A stretch of DNA of 64,000 bases. Origin: 66-474 sp036759545 (GTDB lineage Bacteria; Pseudomonadota; Gammaproteobacteria; Xanthomonadales; Rhodanobacteraceae). Location: assembly GCA_036759545.1 (NCBI GenBank), contig DAIOUL010000002.1:27630-91629 (forward strand), in the 5' to 3' direction. The stretch's first letter is position 1, and each line of letters starts with the position of its first letter. Shown one piece after another: positions 10,013-18,670 of the stretch. The notes beneath the pieces were generated by a model. That model was not told the origin of the DNA, did no database searches, and saw only the letters and a list, made by a program, of their open reading frames with translations. Made by a program: the position numbers and the translations under genes.

Positions 10013-11889
10013 AGGATTCCCTGCGCGAACTGGCCCTGCGAGCCGGCATCGAACTCGAATACGAAGACACTTGGGGTGAACGGCACACGATCACCGAGCG
10101 CACTCTGGACGCACTGCTGGACACAATGGGCTTGACGCACGCGACCGAAGCACAGCTTCGCGCTTCCCTTGCGCGGCTCGAGTCTCTGGACGGCGACCGC
10201 GCATCCCGCGAACCCGAGCGCGCATGGTGGCCCGAGGGATTGAAGGGCGAAGGCCGGCGCTGGAGCTTGGCGGTGCAGCTTTATGGTTTGCGTTCCGGGC
10301 GCAATTGGGGGATCGGTGATTTCACCGACTTGAAGGCGGTCATGCGAGGAGCGGCTGCGATCGGCGCCGCGGCCGTGGGCATCAATCCTCTGCATGCACT
10401 GTTCCCGGATCGTCCCGAACACGCCAGCCCCTATTCGCCCAGCAGCCGGTTGTTCCTCAATCCGCTTTATCTGGACGTCGAGGAGATCGACGACTTCAAG
10501 AACTGCCGCGATCTGCAAGACGCTGTCGGCAGTCGGCCGTTCCAGGAAAAGCTCGCAAGCGCTCGCAGCAGCGAAACCGTGGACTACGGGGAAGTCGCCG
10601 CCTTGAAGCGGTCCGTCTTGAAATTATCCTACCGGGCCTTTTGCGGTGAATGTCTCGCTTCGAATCGTCACCCACGAGCGCGCGCCTTCCGTAAATTTCA
10701 AGCTGAAAGCGGGCCCGACTTGCGGCAATTCGCGACTTTCAATGCCATTGCGCGCGCGAGAAGGACCGATGATTGGCGGAGGTGGCCCCGCGGACTGCAG
10801 GATCCGCAGTCCGAAGCTGTCGCGGCTTTCGCACGCGAGCATCTGCAGGAAATCGAATTCCACGAATACCTGCAATGGCAGCTCGCATTGCAGCTCGCAT
10901 CCGCGAACGAAGCCGCCCGCGAGTCGGGCATGAGCATCGGCCTGTATTCGGATCTTGCAGTGGGCGTGGAGCCGTCCGGAGCGGAGGCGTGGAGCAGACA
11001 GCCGTTGTGGGTTTCGGAAGCGACGATCGGGGCGCCGCCCGACGCGCTGAATCCTGCGGGCCAGAACTGGGGCTTGCCTCCGCCGAATCGCTTCGCAATG
11101 AGCGCCACTTCGTACCGGCACTTTCAAGCGCTGATGAGCGCCAACATGCGCCAGGCCGGTGCCTTGCGTGTCGACCACATTTTCGGGCTGATGCGGTTGT
11201 GGTGGATCCCGCAAGGCAGACCCGCCACCGAAGGCGCGTACGTGCACTATCCGTGCGGCGATCTGTTCAACGTGCTCGCGCAGGAAAGCCGGCGCCATCG
11301 TTGTCTCGTCATCGGCGAAAACCTGGGGACTCCGCCCCGGGAATTCGAGGAGGTCATGCGAGAGGCCGGCGTGCTTGCTTATCGATTGCTGTACTTCGAG
11401 CACTATGACGTAGCTTTTCCCAAGCCGGGCGAATATGCCGAAGACGTATTGATCTCCGCCGGCACGCACGATCTTCCTTCGCTCCCGATGTGGTGGAGTT
11501 CGCAAGACATCGCTTTGCGCGAAGCACTGGGCCTCTGGCCGAATGACCACGCACGCCGGCGGGAGGCCGAAAATCGCCGGCGCGCGCGGACGGCGCTCAC
11601 GCGCAGGCTTTGCGAAGAGCGGCTGCTCGAAACTGCGTCCGTTCCCCGCGAGGCGCCGGTCGAGGCCGTCTATGCCTATCTCGCCCGCACTCCTTGCAAG
11701 CTCCTGATGGTGCAACTGGAGGATGTGCTGGAACTGCACACGCAGAACAACGTGCCGGGCACGACGGACGAATATCCCAATTGGCGGCAAAAACTGCCCG
11801 TATCCGTGGAAACGGCGCTGGCGAGCCCGCGACTCGCTGCACTCGCCGAAGTATTTCGTCGCGAAGGCCGGGCCGACAGTTGCGCATGA
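10009..11889 (+). CDS. malQ: MalQ, 4-alpha-glucanotransferase
   Basis: The 626-residue protein has the GH77 pattern: VQLYGLRSGRNWGIGDFTDL, PYSPSSRLFLNPLYLDV, nucleophile D389 in LRVDHIFGLMRLWW and acid/base E437 in IGENLGTPP. It disproportionates maltodextrins and so rescues short glucans left by GlgX and TreYZ. ATG 10009 forms an ATGA overlap with treZ and has GGAG six bases upstream. An alternative ATG at 9985, with GGAG eight bases upstream, would add MVRHLEPG; the sequence alone does not decide between them. Confidence 0.94.
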   Translation: MKDSLRELALRAGIELEYEDTWGERHTITERTLDALLDTMGLTHATEAQLRASLARLESLDGDRASREPERAWWPEGLKGEGRRWSLAVQLYGLRSGRNWGIGDFTDLKAVMRGAAAIGAAAVGINPLHALFPDRPEHASPYSPSSRLFLNPLYLDVEEIDDFKNCRDLQDAVGSRPFQEKLASARSSETVDYGEVAALKRSVLKLSYRAFCGECLASNRHPRARAFRKFQAESGPDLRQFATFNAIARARRTDDWRRWPRGLQDPQSEAVAAFAREHLQEIEFHEYLQWQLALQLASANEAARESGMSIGLYSDLAVGVEPSGAEAWSRQPLWVSEATIGAPPDALNPAGQNWGLPPPNRFAMSATSYRHFQALMSANMRQAGALRVDHIFGLMRLWWIPQGRPATEGAYVHYPCGDLFNVLAQESRRHRCLVIGENLGTPPREFEEVMREAGVLAYRLLYFEHYDVAFPKPGEYAEDVLISAGTHDLPSLPMWWSSQDIALREALGLWPNDHARRREAENRRRARTALTRRLCEERLLETASVPREAPVEAVYAYLARTPCKLLMVQLEDVLELHTQNNVPGTTDEYPNWRQKLPVSVETALASPRLAALAEVFRREGRADSCA

Positions 11890-14684
11890 TTCCTCCACGC
11901 GCCACGTACCGGCTGCAGTTCAATCGCGATTTCACGTTTGCCGACGCGGCCGAGCTGGCGCCTTATCTGGCGCACTTGGGCATCAGTCACCTGTACGCAT
12001 CGCCGTGGTTGAAGGCGCGCCTAGGTAGCACCCACGGTTACGACATCGTCGACCACGCGGTTTTCAATCCGGAGCTCGGTGGAGAGCGTGGCTTTGTGCG
12101 CCTGAGCGCCGCGCTGCGCGAACACGGATTGGCGCACATCCTGGACTTCGTACCCAACCACATGGGTGTCGCGCAGGCGGAAAACGCCTGGTGGACGGAC
12201 GTGCTGGAGTGGGGACGCGCATCGCCTTGCGCGGGTTATTTCGACATCGACTGGTCGCCGCCCGATCCGCATCTGCACAACAAGCTGCTGCTGCCGGTGC
12301 TCGGCGATTCTTATGGCGCCACGCTGGAAGCGGGTGAATTGGATGTCCGTTTCGATCCGGCCAAGGGGAGTTTCAGCGTCTGCTATCACGACCATCGCTT
12401 TCCACTGGCACCGTACAGCTATGCCGTGCCGCTGCGGGCCGCGATCGCCGAGGGCAGCGAAGTGGCCGCGGCGCTGGAGCCGCTGGCAGCCGCTTTCGAA
12501 CGCCTGAGACTGCACGCCGGCGCGAGCGCACGCCGCGTGGCGCAAACACGCGAGGAGTCGGATTCGCTGAAAGCGCGCCTGGCTTCGGACGCCTCGCTGC
12601 ATCCCGCACTGGAACGTGGCGCCGCATCACTGTCGGGAGTTGCCGGCAAGCCGCAGACTTTCCAATCGCTGCACCGCCTGCTGGAACAGCAGGCCTATCG
12701 CCTCGCGCACTGGCGCACCGCGGCGGACGAAATCAACTACCGGCGCTTTTTCGACATCGATGCGCTGGCCGGCATCCGTGTCGAAGATCGCGAGGTCTTC
12801 GAGCGAACGCATAAGCTGGCCGCGAGATTGCTCGCCGATGGCAAGCTCGACGGTTTGCGCATCGACCACATCGACGGACTTTATGATCCGGCGCAATATC
12901 TTCGCCGTTTGCAGCGGCTGACGCCGCGGCCGTTTTATCTCGTCGTCGAAAAGATCCTGGAGCAGCACGAACAATTGCCCGTTCGCTGGCCGGTGCACGG
13001 CACCACCGGCTACGAATTCCTGAATCTGGTAAATGGATTGTTGGTGAACGCGCGCAGCGAAGCGGCGCTGACGCGCACATACCAGCGCTTCATCGGTCAC
13101 GACGCCGATTTCGACGAAGTGCTGTACGCCGCCAAGAAGCAGGTGATCGAAACGAGCTTCAACGGCGACTCGCGCAGACTCGCGCTGCAGCTCCATCGCA
13201 TCGCCGGACAGGACCGTCGCACGCGCGACTGCACGCTGCAGCAATTGCAGCGAGCGTTGACGGAAATCGTTGCGGCCTTTCCGGTCTATCGCACCTATGT
13301 CGATGCGCGCGGCGCGAGCGCGCAGGACCGCGAAGTGATCGCACAAGCGGTGGAGCAGGCGCGCGGCCGCTCGCATCCTGCGGATGCCGGTCTGTTCGAT
13401 TTCATCGCGAGCGCGTTGAATACGGATCTGGCGCACCCCGGCACGGGTTCGTACAGAAGACAGGACGTGCTGCGGTTCGCGATGCGGTTCCAGCAATTCA
13501 CCAGCCCGGTGATGGCCAAGGGCTTCGAGGACACGGCGCTCTATCGCTATCACCGACTGACCGGCTTGAACGAAGTCGGCGGCGATCCGCGCCGCTTCGG
13601 CCTTTCCGTCACGGCATTCCACGCGGCGAACATGCAGCGTGCCGAACATTGGCCGCACTCGATGCTGACGACGGCCACGCATGACACCAAACGCGGCGAG
13701 GACATGCGGGCGCGCCTCAGTGCCTTGAGCGAGATGCCGTGGGAGTGGTCGCGCGCCGTGCGCCGCTGGGCCCGGCTCAACCGCTCCCACAAGCAGGAAA
13801 CCGAAGGCGACGCCGCGCCCGATCGCAACGACGAATACCTGCTCTATCAAACCCTGATCGGCGCCTGGCCCATCGAGTTGATGGACGGCCGCTGGAACAG
13901 GAAGGCGGCGGCAGATTTCAGAACGCGCATCCAGTCATACATGCTCAAGGCACTGCGCGAAGCCAAGCAGCGTTCCTCGTGGACCAATCCCGACATCGGC
14001 TACGAACGCGCCACCACGGATTTCGTGGCGCGGATTCTGGACGCCGAGAGCGGACGCGTTTTTCTCGACGCGTTCCTGCCGCTGCAGGCACGCGTGGCGG
14101 AGTTGGGCGTGCACAACAGTCTTGTGCAGCTCGCGTTGAAGCTCACTTGTCCCGGTGTTCCGGACATCTACCAAGGCGGCGAGCTGTGGGACTTCAGCCT
14201 CGTCGATCCCGACAACCGCCGGCGGGTGGATTTCGGCACGCGGACCCGTCTGTTGGAACGAATCGCGGCTTTGAACAAGTCGACTCCACAGCGCCGCATC
14301 GACGCGGTCTCGAATATGCGCGGCCACTGGCGGAACGGGGCGATCAAGCTGTACGTGCTGCATCGGCTGCTGCAATTGCGCGCCGCGCATCCCGCTCTTT
14401 TCGAGAAAGGCGATTACCGCCCTTTGCAAGTCCAGGGCGCCGATCCGGACTCGGTCATCGCTTTTGAGCGCACATCCGGCAACGCGCGAATGGTAGTCGC
14501 TGCGATCTTGCGGGCGCGCCGGGCGGGACTCATCGCGAGGAAAACGACCATCTCGCTCCCTTCGGAAAACCTGCCCGTTTTCTTCGATGTTCTGACCGGG
14601 CAGCGGCATGCGATGAATCGAGGCCTCGATGGAAGGCGCTTGTTCGCGCAACTTCCGGTGGCGGTGCTCACGGCGGAACGCTGA
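11886..14684 (+). CDS. treY: TreY, malto-oligosyltrehalose synthase
   Basis: The 932-residue protein belongs to GH13_26: PRATYRLQFNRDFTFADA at the start, LDFVPNHMGV, nucleophile D327 in LRIDHIDGLYDP, acid/base E355 in FYLVVEKILEQHE, and the late VQLALKLTCPGVPDIYQGGE block. TreY turns the reducing-end alpha-1,4 bond of a maltodextrin into an alpha,alpha-1,1 bond, giving the TreZ substrate. ATG 11886 overlaps the malQ stop as ATGA. It is the last gene of the operon. No clear hairpin terminator is visible in the 104 bp that separate it from the convergent transporter gene. Confidence 0.95.
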   Translation: MIPPRATYRLQFNRDFTFADAAELAPYLAHLGISHLYASPWLKARLGSTHGYDIVDHAVFNPELGGERGFVRLSAALREHGLAHILDFVPNHMGVAQAENAWWTDVLEWGRASPCAGYFDIDWSPPDPHLHNKLLLPVLGDSYGATLEAGELDVRFDPAKGSFSVCYHDHRFPLAPYSYAVPLRAAIAEGSEVAAALEPLAAAFERLRLHAGASARRVAQTREESDSLKARLASDASLHPALERGAASLSGVAGKPQTFQSLHRLLEQQAYRLAHWRTAADEINYRRFFDIDALAGIRVEDREVFERTHKLAARLLADGKLDGLRIDHIDGLYDPAQYLRRLQRLTPRPFYLVVEKILEQHEQLPVRWPVHGTTGYEFLNLVNGLLVNARSEAALTRTYQRFIGHDADFDEVLYAAKKQVIETSFNGDSRRLALQLHRIAGQDRRTRDCTLQQLQRALTEIVAAFPVYRTYVDARGASAQDREVIAQAVEQARGRSHPADAGLFDFIASALNTDLAHPGTGSYRRQDVLRFAMRFQQFTSPVMAKGFEDTALYRYHRLTGLNEVGGDPRRFGLSVTAFHAANMQRAEHWPHSMLTTATHDTKRGEDMRARLSALSEMPWEWSRAVRRWARLNRSHKQETEGDAAPDRNDEYLLYQTLIGAWPIELMDGRWNRKAAADFRTRIQSYMLKALREAKQRSSWTNPDIGYERATTDFVARILDAESGRVFLDAFLPLQARVAELGVHNSLVQLALKLTCPGVPDIYQGGELWDFSLVDPDNRRRVDFGTRTRLLERIAALNKSTPQRRIDAVSNMRGHWRNGAIKLYVLHRLLQLRAAHPALFEKGDYRPLQVQGADPDSVIAFERTSGNARMVVAAILRARRAGLIARKTTISLPSENLPVFFDVLTGQRHAMNRGLDGRRLFAQLPVAVLTAER

Positions 14685-14788
14685 GAGCTTCCCCGGAGCG
14701 AAGGGACATCGGGTTCCAGCGCACGGCAGCGGCAACAAGACCGCGCCGCCGAATCGAAACACCGTATGTCGTCCGGAAACCGAAGGCT

Positions 14789-15610
14789 TCAGATTTCCCC
14801 GCGCACCTGCGCGTGGCTGATCAACGCGAAGATCAGGCTGCCGCCGACGATGTTCCCGGCCAGCACGGGGCCGAGAAAGTGGCCGAGCGCCTCGCCCCAA
14901 CCGGCATGACCGTCGAAGACCAGGTAGAACACCTCCGCGGCCGAACCGATCACATGCACCAGTCCGGCGAGCGCGATCAACCAGGTGAGCCCGACGATGA
15001 TCCACAGCCGCGCGGCATCCACAGCCGCCATCAGCCACACCATCATCGCGATGATCCAGCCGCCGAGGATGGCTTTGAAGAACATCTGCGGCGTCGAGTA
15101 CGCCATCAGCTCTCTCCCCATGGCGTCGAATGCGCGCAGCATCTCCGCGTCGAACAGCGGCAGCCGCGCCACGCCGTAGGCGAAGGCGATTACGCCGATC
15201 AAATTCCCGATCAAGACGATGCACCATAACCGCAGAAGCGCGCCGGCTTTCGCCAGGGACGGAGCGCTCATCAACGGCAGCACCGCGGTGAGCGTGTTCT
15301 CGGTGAACAACTGCTGGCGCGCGAGGATCACGATTACGAAGCCGGTGCTGTAGCCGATCGACGAAACCAGCGCGCCCACCGGCGACTCGGGCAGGTGCGC
15401 ACGCAACGCGCCACCCGCCACCATCGAGAACCCCATCGACAGACCGGCTGCCAGGCCCGACCACGCCAGCGACGAGGCGCTGCGCCGCAATTCCTCTTCG
15501 CCGGTCCTGCCGACCGTTTCGTGCAGCACCGCCGCGCGCGGCGGCTTGCGCTGCTCGATCTCATTGCGCTCGGCCTCATCGAGCTGCGATACAGGATTTT
15601 CGACAGACAT
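14789..15610 (-). CDS. Formate/nitrite transporter family protein (FocA/YfdC-like membrane protein)
   Basis: The predicted 273-residue protein has a charged N-terminus of about 65 residues and then about six hydrophobic segments typical of the FNT fold, with SSLAWSGLAAGLSMGFSMVA, RQQLFTENTLTAVLPLM and GWIIAMMVWLMAA. RQQLFTENT matches the YfdC-like branch rather than true formate channels, so the substrate is uncertain. The start is ATG at 15608-15610; the frame remains open further upstream to 15952, but that part is low-complexity and lacks family features. It is convergent with the glucan operon. Confidence 0.85.
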   Translation of the reverse strand: MSVENPVSQLDEAERNEIEQRKPPRAAVLHETVGRTGEEELRRSASSLAWSGLAAGLSMGFSMVAGGALRAHLPESPVGALVSSIGYSTGFVIVILARQQLFTENTLTAVLPLMSAPSLAKAGALLRLWCIVLIGNLIGVIAFAYGVARLPLFDAEMLRAFDAMGRELMAYSTPQMFFKAILGGWIIAMMVWLMAAVDAARLWIIVGLTWLIALAGLVHVIGSAAEVFYLVFDGHAGWGEALGHFLGPVLAGNIVGGSLIFALISHAQVRGEI

Positions 15611-15937
15611 GACTACTGTGGTGTGCTGACGAGGGTTGCGCTGTTTACCACCCGCCGCCCAGGTGGTTGTCGGTTTCGGTGCAATGCTGCCACTGTTAAT
15701 AGCTCCATGTGACGTGACAACAAAGTGAATCACTGGCCGATGGATCTCCTGTCGTGATTTCGAGCGCGTGCTCCTGTTTGCGATTGCGTTAAAGGTCTCA
15801 TACGCGTCCTTGATGCAACCTCCACAACACATTTCAGAAAATGCCCTGCGATGGCGGCCGGGGCAGCCGTCATGTTCAGCAGCACTCCGCTCTACCGCCG
15901 CCGCGCGCTCCCATGCCGCGGTTTTTTGAGATAGCCG
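15611..15937. other. Intergenic stretch without a supported gene
   Basis: This stretch lies upstream of the FNT-type gene and presumably holds its promoter on the minus strand. Open frames crossing it (an N-terminal extension of the FNT gene and a plus-strand frame from 15841) have no recognisable domains and poor start sites. No hairpin, repeat or RNA gene was recognised. Confidence 0.4.
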
Positions 15938-16171
15938 ATGCAAACAGGACATCCATCCCAGGAGGGCGCGCGCCGGTATCCACCGGAGGGGCTCTATATC
16001 TCGGACAGCGGTTCATCATTGCCTTGCACGTGCAAGCCGATCTGCCGCGACAACTGCGCAGGAGAGTGCGGATGCGGCGCTTGCAGCCGCAATCTGATCG
16101 ATTACCTGCGCCTTACGAGCAGCGAGTCCGAATATCTGGACAACTGGGTGGGTGTTGCCGATTCCACCTGA
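15938..16171 (+). CDS. Small cysteine-rich protein of unknown function
   Basis: This 77-residue ORF starts with ATG 15938 and holds a dense cysteine block at residues 30-49 (CTCKPICRDNCAGECGCGAC), followed by an amphipathic tail (LIDYLRLTSSESEYLDNW). The spacing looks like a metal-binding knuckle, but I do not recognise a family. Codon use in the second half is normal for the region and there is no N-terminal signal peptide. No strong ribosome binding site is visible. It lies just outside the integrated element. Confidence 0.5.
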   Translation: MQTGHPSQEGARRYPPEGLYISDSGSSLPCTCKPICRDNCAGECGCGACSRNLIDYLRLTSSESEYLDNWVGVADST

Positions 16172-16221
16172 GCGAGGGGGTACAACCCGCTACGGGAGTG
16201 GGGTTTCACTGCGACCGGATT

Positions 16222-16243
16222 TGGTGGGCCGTGATGGGTCGAA
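16222..16243. repeat. Remnant copy of the tRNA-Lys 3' end (att scar a)
   Basis: The sequence TGGTGGGCCGTGATGGGTCG plus AA matches the 3' end of the tRNA-Lys gene at 61114 (acceptor stem and T arm on the minus strand) with one base missing: GGGTCGAA instead of GGGATCGAA. It is the outermost of three such copies and probably marks an older insertion at the same tRNA. Confidence 0.7.
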
Positions 16244-16254
16244 TGCTGCGCGCT

Positions 16255-16282
16255 CAGCCGATGCCTTCAACGGCATCGGCTG
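16255..16282. repeat. Perfect 11-bp inverted repeat (hairpin)
   Basis: CAGCCGATGCC (16255-16265) and GGCATCGGCTG (16272-16282) form an 11-bp stem with the 6-base loop TTCAAC. No T-run follows on either strand, so it is not a classical intrinsic terminator. It lies between att scars a and b. Confidence 0.6.
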
Positions 16283-16359
16283 CGCAGCGTGAGGGCGAGG
16301 CATGGATGCCCAGCGGGCATGCGCGCCAAGGACGGCACGGGACGAAAGAAGCAAAGAGA

Positions 16360-16397
16360 TGGTGGGCCGTGATGGGTCGAACCATCGACCAACGGAT
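16360..16397. repeat. Longer remnant of the tRNA-Lys 3' half (att scar b)
   Basis: These 38 bases match 39 bases of the tRNA-Lys gene from its CCA end up to the 3' side of the anticodon stem (through CCATCGACCAACGGAT). One base is missing, the same one as in scar a. Because it reaches the anticodon region, where many tRNA-specific tyrosine integrases cross over, this copy rather than 16438 could be the true left attachment site of the present element. Confidence 0.75.
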
Positions 16398-16437
16398 GTG
16401 AGATCGTCTGCGAGACCGGTGAAAGTGCGATCGAGTT

Positions 16438-16457
16438 TGGTGGGCCGTGATGGGATC
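16438..16457. repeat. Left attachment-site candidate (att scar c), identical to the tRNA-Lys 3' end
   Basis: TGGTGGGCCGTGATGGGATC is identical to 61114-61133, the acceptor and T-arm part of tRNA-Lys(UUU). Unlike scars a and b it keeps the A of GGGATC. It is the copy closest to the element interior and lies 57 bp before the left arm-like repeat. Confidence 0.75.
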
Positions 16458-16514
16458 TGATTGTTATTGCAAGCAACTGATACATCAATATGCGCAGGAA
16501 TGATACGTTTCGCC

Positions 16515-16538
16515 GTATCCCCATCAGTATCCCAACTT
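16515..16538 (+). repeat. Left arm-like repeat of the element
   Basis: Two GTATCCC motifs 12 bp apart (GTATCCCC at 16515 and GTATCCCAACTT at 16527) match the right-end block at 60980-61003 in 22 of 24 positions and in the same orientation. Likely integrase or excisionase binding sites. Confidence 0.55.
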
Positions 16539-16607
16539 GGACTCGGGTATTACTCGCCAATCTAGTACGGGCTCGTGCCAACGCAGACAATCTGGCAGCG
16601 CCATAGG

Positions 16608-18140
16608 CTAACTTCGTACACGACTATGGCTGCGGCGCTCTTGACATCCCCACTCGCACTGGTCATCAGCGGCAAGGTTTGTGTTTACTCGCCCACCATT
16701 GAGAAAGTTCAATGTGGTGATCTCATTCAGCAGCTGGCATTGGTTCTTTAGGACAGTTTGCTGCAGCAGCCTCGCCCCGAGAAGCAGTGCGGCTCCTAAG
16801 GAAACGAAGCCGGCAGAAAATTGAGTGGGCGGACGCGTCGCAAAATTATTGAGCGTCGCTTCGCCGATACTTCCGCACTGTGGGTTAGCGAGATATTCCT
16901 CGACGGCTTCTACATTCAAGCCTTGCTCGACCAAGAAATCTCTTCGCGCGCCGGGAAGCATCTGACGGAGCTGTCGTTCGAGCTCACGGATGTTCTCTCC
17001 ATCACGCTCTTTGGGGTTAAAGCACGCCAGGCAGGCCGCGCCGGGACGCTGCGAGTACCAATTGGTTCGAGCGGTCATGTCGAGGGTGCTTCCACCCATC
17101 AACAACCGTGGCTGCAGCCCCTGGATGTCCTGTCTGGAGATTCCCTTGTCAACGCAGGACGCGACGATCTCGAATTCAGAGTTGTCGACTTGACGAGCAA
17201 CATCAGATCTGAGGCCCCGTCGAATATCGGAAACATAAGTTTTCACCGTCCCATCGTATGGGAAGGTCTCAATTCCGCACGCCAGCAATGCGGAAGAGAT
17301 CGCATCCACCTTTTTGTGGGACACATCCTGTGCGCCCGCAAGAAAACAACGATTCAAATTCGTACCGTCGTAAACGTCATCATCTACCAGAATGAAATAT
17401 CCCTGGTCGAGCTCCATGTTCTGCATCAAATAGGCGAGACCATTTCCAACTGCGCCCAGACCGAAGATATGGATAGGACAGAGGCTGAGTCCAGACACCT
17501 CAGGGCCATCTTCAAGCGCGCACCAATCTTCATTCGATTCACCGGACCACAAGGAATAGCCCGCTGCGCTCAAGAAACGACCTCGGGTGATACCCCGGGT
17601 GCGTTTGAAGACTTCGCCGGCCGCTAACGTAGCTCCAAAGAAAGGCCCAAGCGGATTTCTCGAGTTGGGAGAGGCATTGCGAGGGGCTTTGTCGGGCTCA
17701 CCGACCCATGCGCACCAACCATCGGCAATGACTGTGATTACCTGACGTTCCGCTGATAGCGCGATCGAAGGAGAAGTGTTGCCGATAAGGATGAGATGAT
17801 CTGGGTCGTGAACAGTCGCAGATGTGCAGATGGAAACCGCGTCTCCTACGGCCCAGCTCACGAGTGCCTCAAGGCAGTTGGGGAAGGTTTCAACCGCTTG
17901 GCCGTTCGGCAATCTAACTACTGCTGCGGTCGATCTTGCTACCACCTCCAAATGTCTCACTAATCCAACCTGACGACAAAGAAGATTCACCAGACAAGTG
18001 ACAAGTAGCTGTCCGGATCGAGAGCTTCCCCACTCATCCGCAACAACAATGCGCACGGACTGAGCATCGGGCTGAAGCATATGGGATAGGCCGTCGGCGG
18101 GGCGAAGATGCCGGTCGCCAATCTTTTTGACGCCGCTCAT
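16608..18140 (-). CDS. E1-like (ThiF/MoeB-fold) activating enzyme of a ubiquitin-like conjugation operon
   Basis: The 510-residue protein has an N-terminal half of about 215 residues resembling a degenerate Rossmann domain and an active adenylation domain. The latter shows the nucleotide loop GLGAVGN (227-233), acidic pair D253/D255 in LVDDDVYD and the NLNR motif at 261-264. C370-x2-C373 and C495-x3-C499 look like the structural zinc site, and C422 in NPQCGSIGE is placed like an E1 catalytic cysteine. It should adenylate the C-terminal glycine of the Ubl encoded at 19182-19484 and pass it to the E2-like protein. Last gene of the operon; its ATG overlaps the JAB stop as ATGA. It matches the E1 of bacterial Bil/Bub systems in layout. 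The family call is strong; the exact subtype is inferred. Confidence 0.85.
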   Translation of the reverse strand: MSGVKKIGDRHLRPADGLSHMLQPDAQSVRIVVADEWGSSRSGQLLVTCLVNLLCRQVGLVRHLEVVARSTAAVVRLPNGQAVETFPNCLEALVSWAVGDAVSICTSATVHDPDHLILIGNTSPSIALSAERQVITVIADGWCAWVGEPDKAPRNASPNSRNPLGPFFGATLAAGEVFKRTRGITRGRFLSAAGYSLWSGESNEDWCALEDGPEVSGLSLCPIHIFGLGAVGNGLAYLMQNMELDQGYFILVDDDVYDGTNLNRCFLAGAQDVSHKKVDAISSALLACGIETFPYDGTVKTYVSDIRRGLRSDVARQVDNSEFEIVASCVDKGISRQDIQGLQPRLLMGGSTLDMTARTNWYSQRPGAACLACFNPKERDGENIRELERQLRQMLPGARRDFLVEQGLNVEAVEEYLANPQCGSIGEATLNNFATRPPTQFSAGFVSLGAALLLGARLLQQTVLKNQCQLLNEITTLNFLNGGRVNTNLAADDQCEWGCQERRSHSRVRS

Positions 18141-18670
18141 CTCAGATCCTCTACCTGGACTTCTCCCGGCACAAGAATCACACGCGCTTTCGCTGACTGC
18201 TCGTCGAGGAGATGCCAGTACTCATTCTGCCACTCGTGCACACCCACCCCGCTTGGAAATGCTGGAGCATGGTTCCCGTAGAAAGGAAACACCATCGATA
18301 GTGCCTTCCTGCTGCTCGCCATTTCATCGTCGTATCTTGAGTGCTCAACGTTTGCACCAGGATGACTGTGAATTTGCGCCAAGGGCTTCCAGATATCGGG
18401 CAGGCGGCGAACCACTTCAGTCAAGGCCTGCGCCGAAACCAAATAATTTCCCCAGCTCATTCGCTGGCGCGGGGCGACGACATAAGCCACTGTGCCGTTC
18501 CCAGCGGCATCTCGAACTCCGTACCACAGCACTCCACTTTCACGACGTCTTGCGGCTCTTAGCAGAGCAAGTGTCGATGTCAAGGCCGAGAACGGAACCC
18601 GAAGCTGAAGGCCATTGGGCTCGTACGCTCGCGCCGATGGTGGACGTAAGACGTCGTCTTCATTGTCCAT
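18137..18670 (-). CDS. JAB/JAMM-fold deubiquitinase-like metalloprotease of the Ubl operon
   Basis: The 177-residue protein has a complete JAMM zinc motif: E44 in RRRESGVLWYG, H101 and H103 in IHSHPG, S111 and D114 in SRYDD, that is HxHx7SxxD. In related operons this protease trims the Ubl precursor and removes it from targets. The neighbouring Ubl ends in Gly-Gly-Ala, so at least one residue would need removal before E1 activation, which fits the role. The gene overlaps the E2 gene by 11 bp and the E1 gene by 4 bp. It is a different branch from the RadC-like JAB protein at 20599. Confidence 0.88.
   Translation of the reverse strand: MDNEDDVLRPPSARAYEPNGLQLRVPFSALTSTLALLRAARRRESGVLWYGVRDAAGNGTVAYVVAPRQRMSWGNYLVSAQALTEVVRRLPDIWKPLAQIHSHPGANVEHSRYDDEMASSRKALSMVFPFYGNHAPAFPSGVGVHEWQNEYWHLLDEQSAKARVILVPGEVQVEDLR

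Noticed and set aside
15611..15952. N-terminal extension of the FNT-family gene
   Set aside because: The family starts near the ATG at 15610; the extension is not hydrophobic, not conserved-looking and has no better ribosome binding site.
16222..16457. CRISPR-like array from repeated tRNA fragments
   Set aside because: Only three copies of unequal length and unequal spacing, all matching tRNA-Lys; no cas genes.
16821..17627. Plus-strand frame of 268 codons opposite the E1-like gene
   Set aside because: The minus-strand E1 has the full nucleotide-binding and zinc motifs; the plus frame has none.
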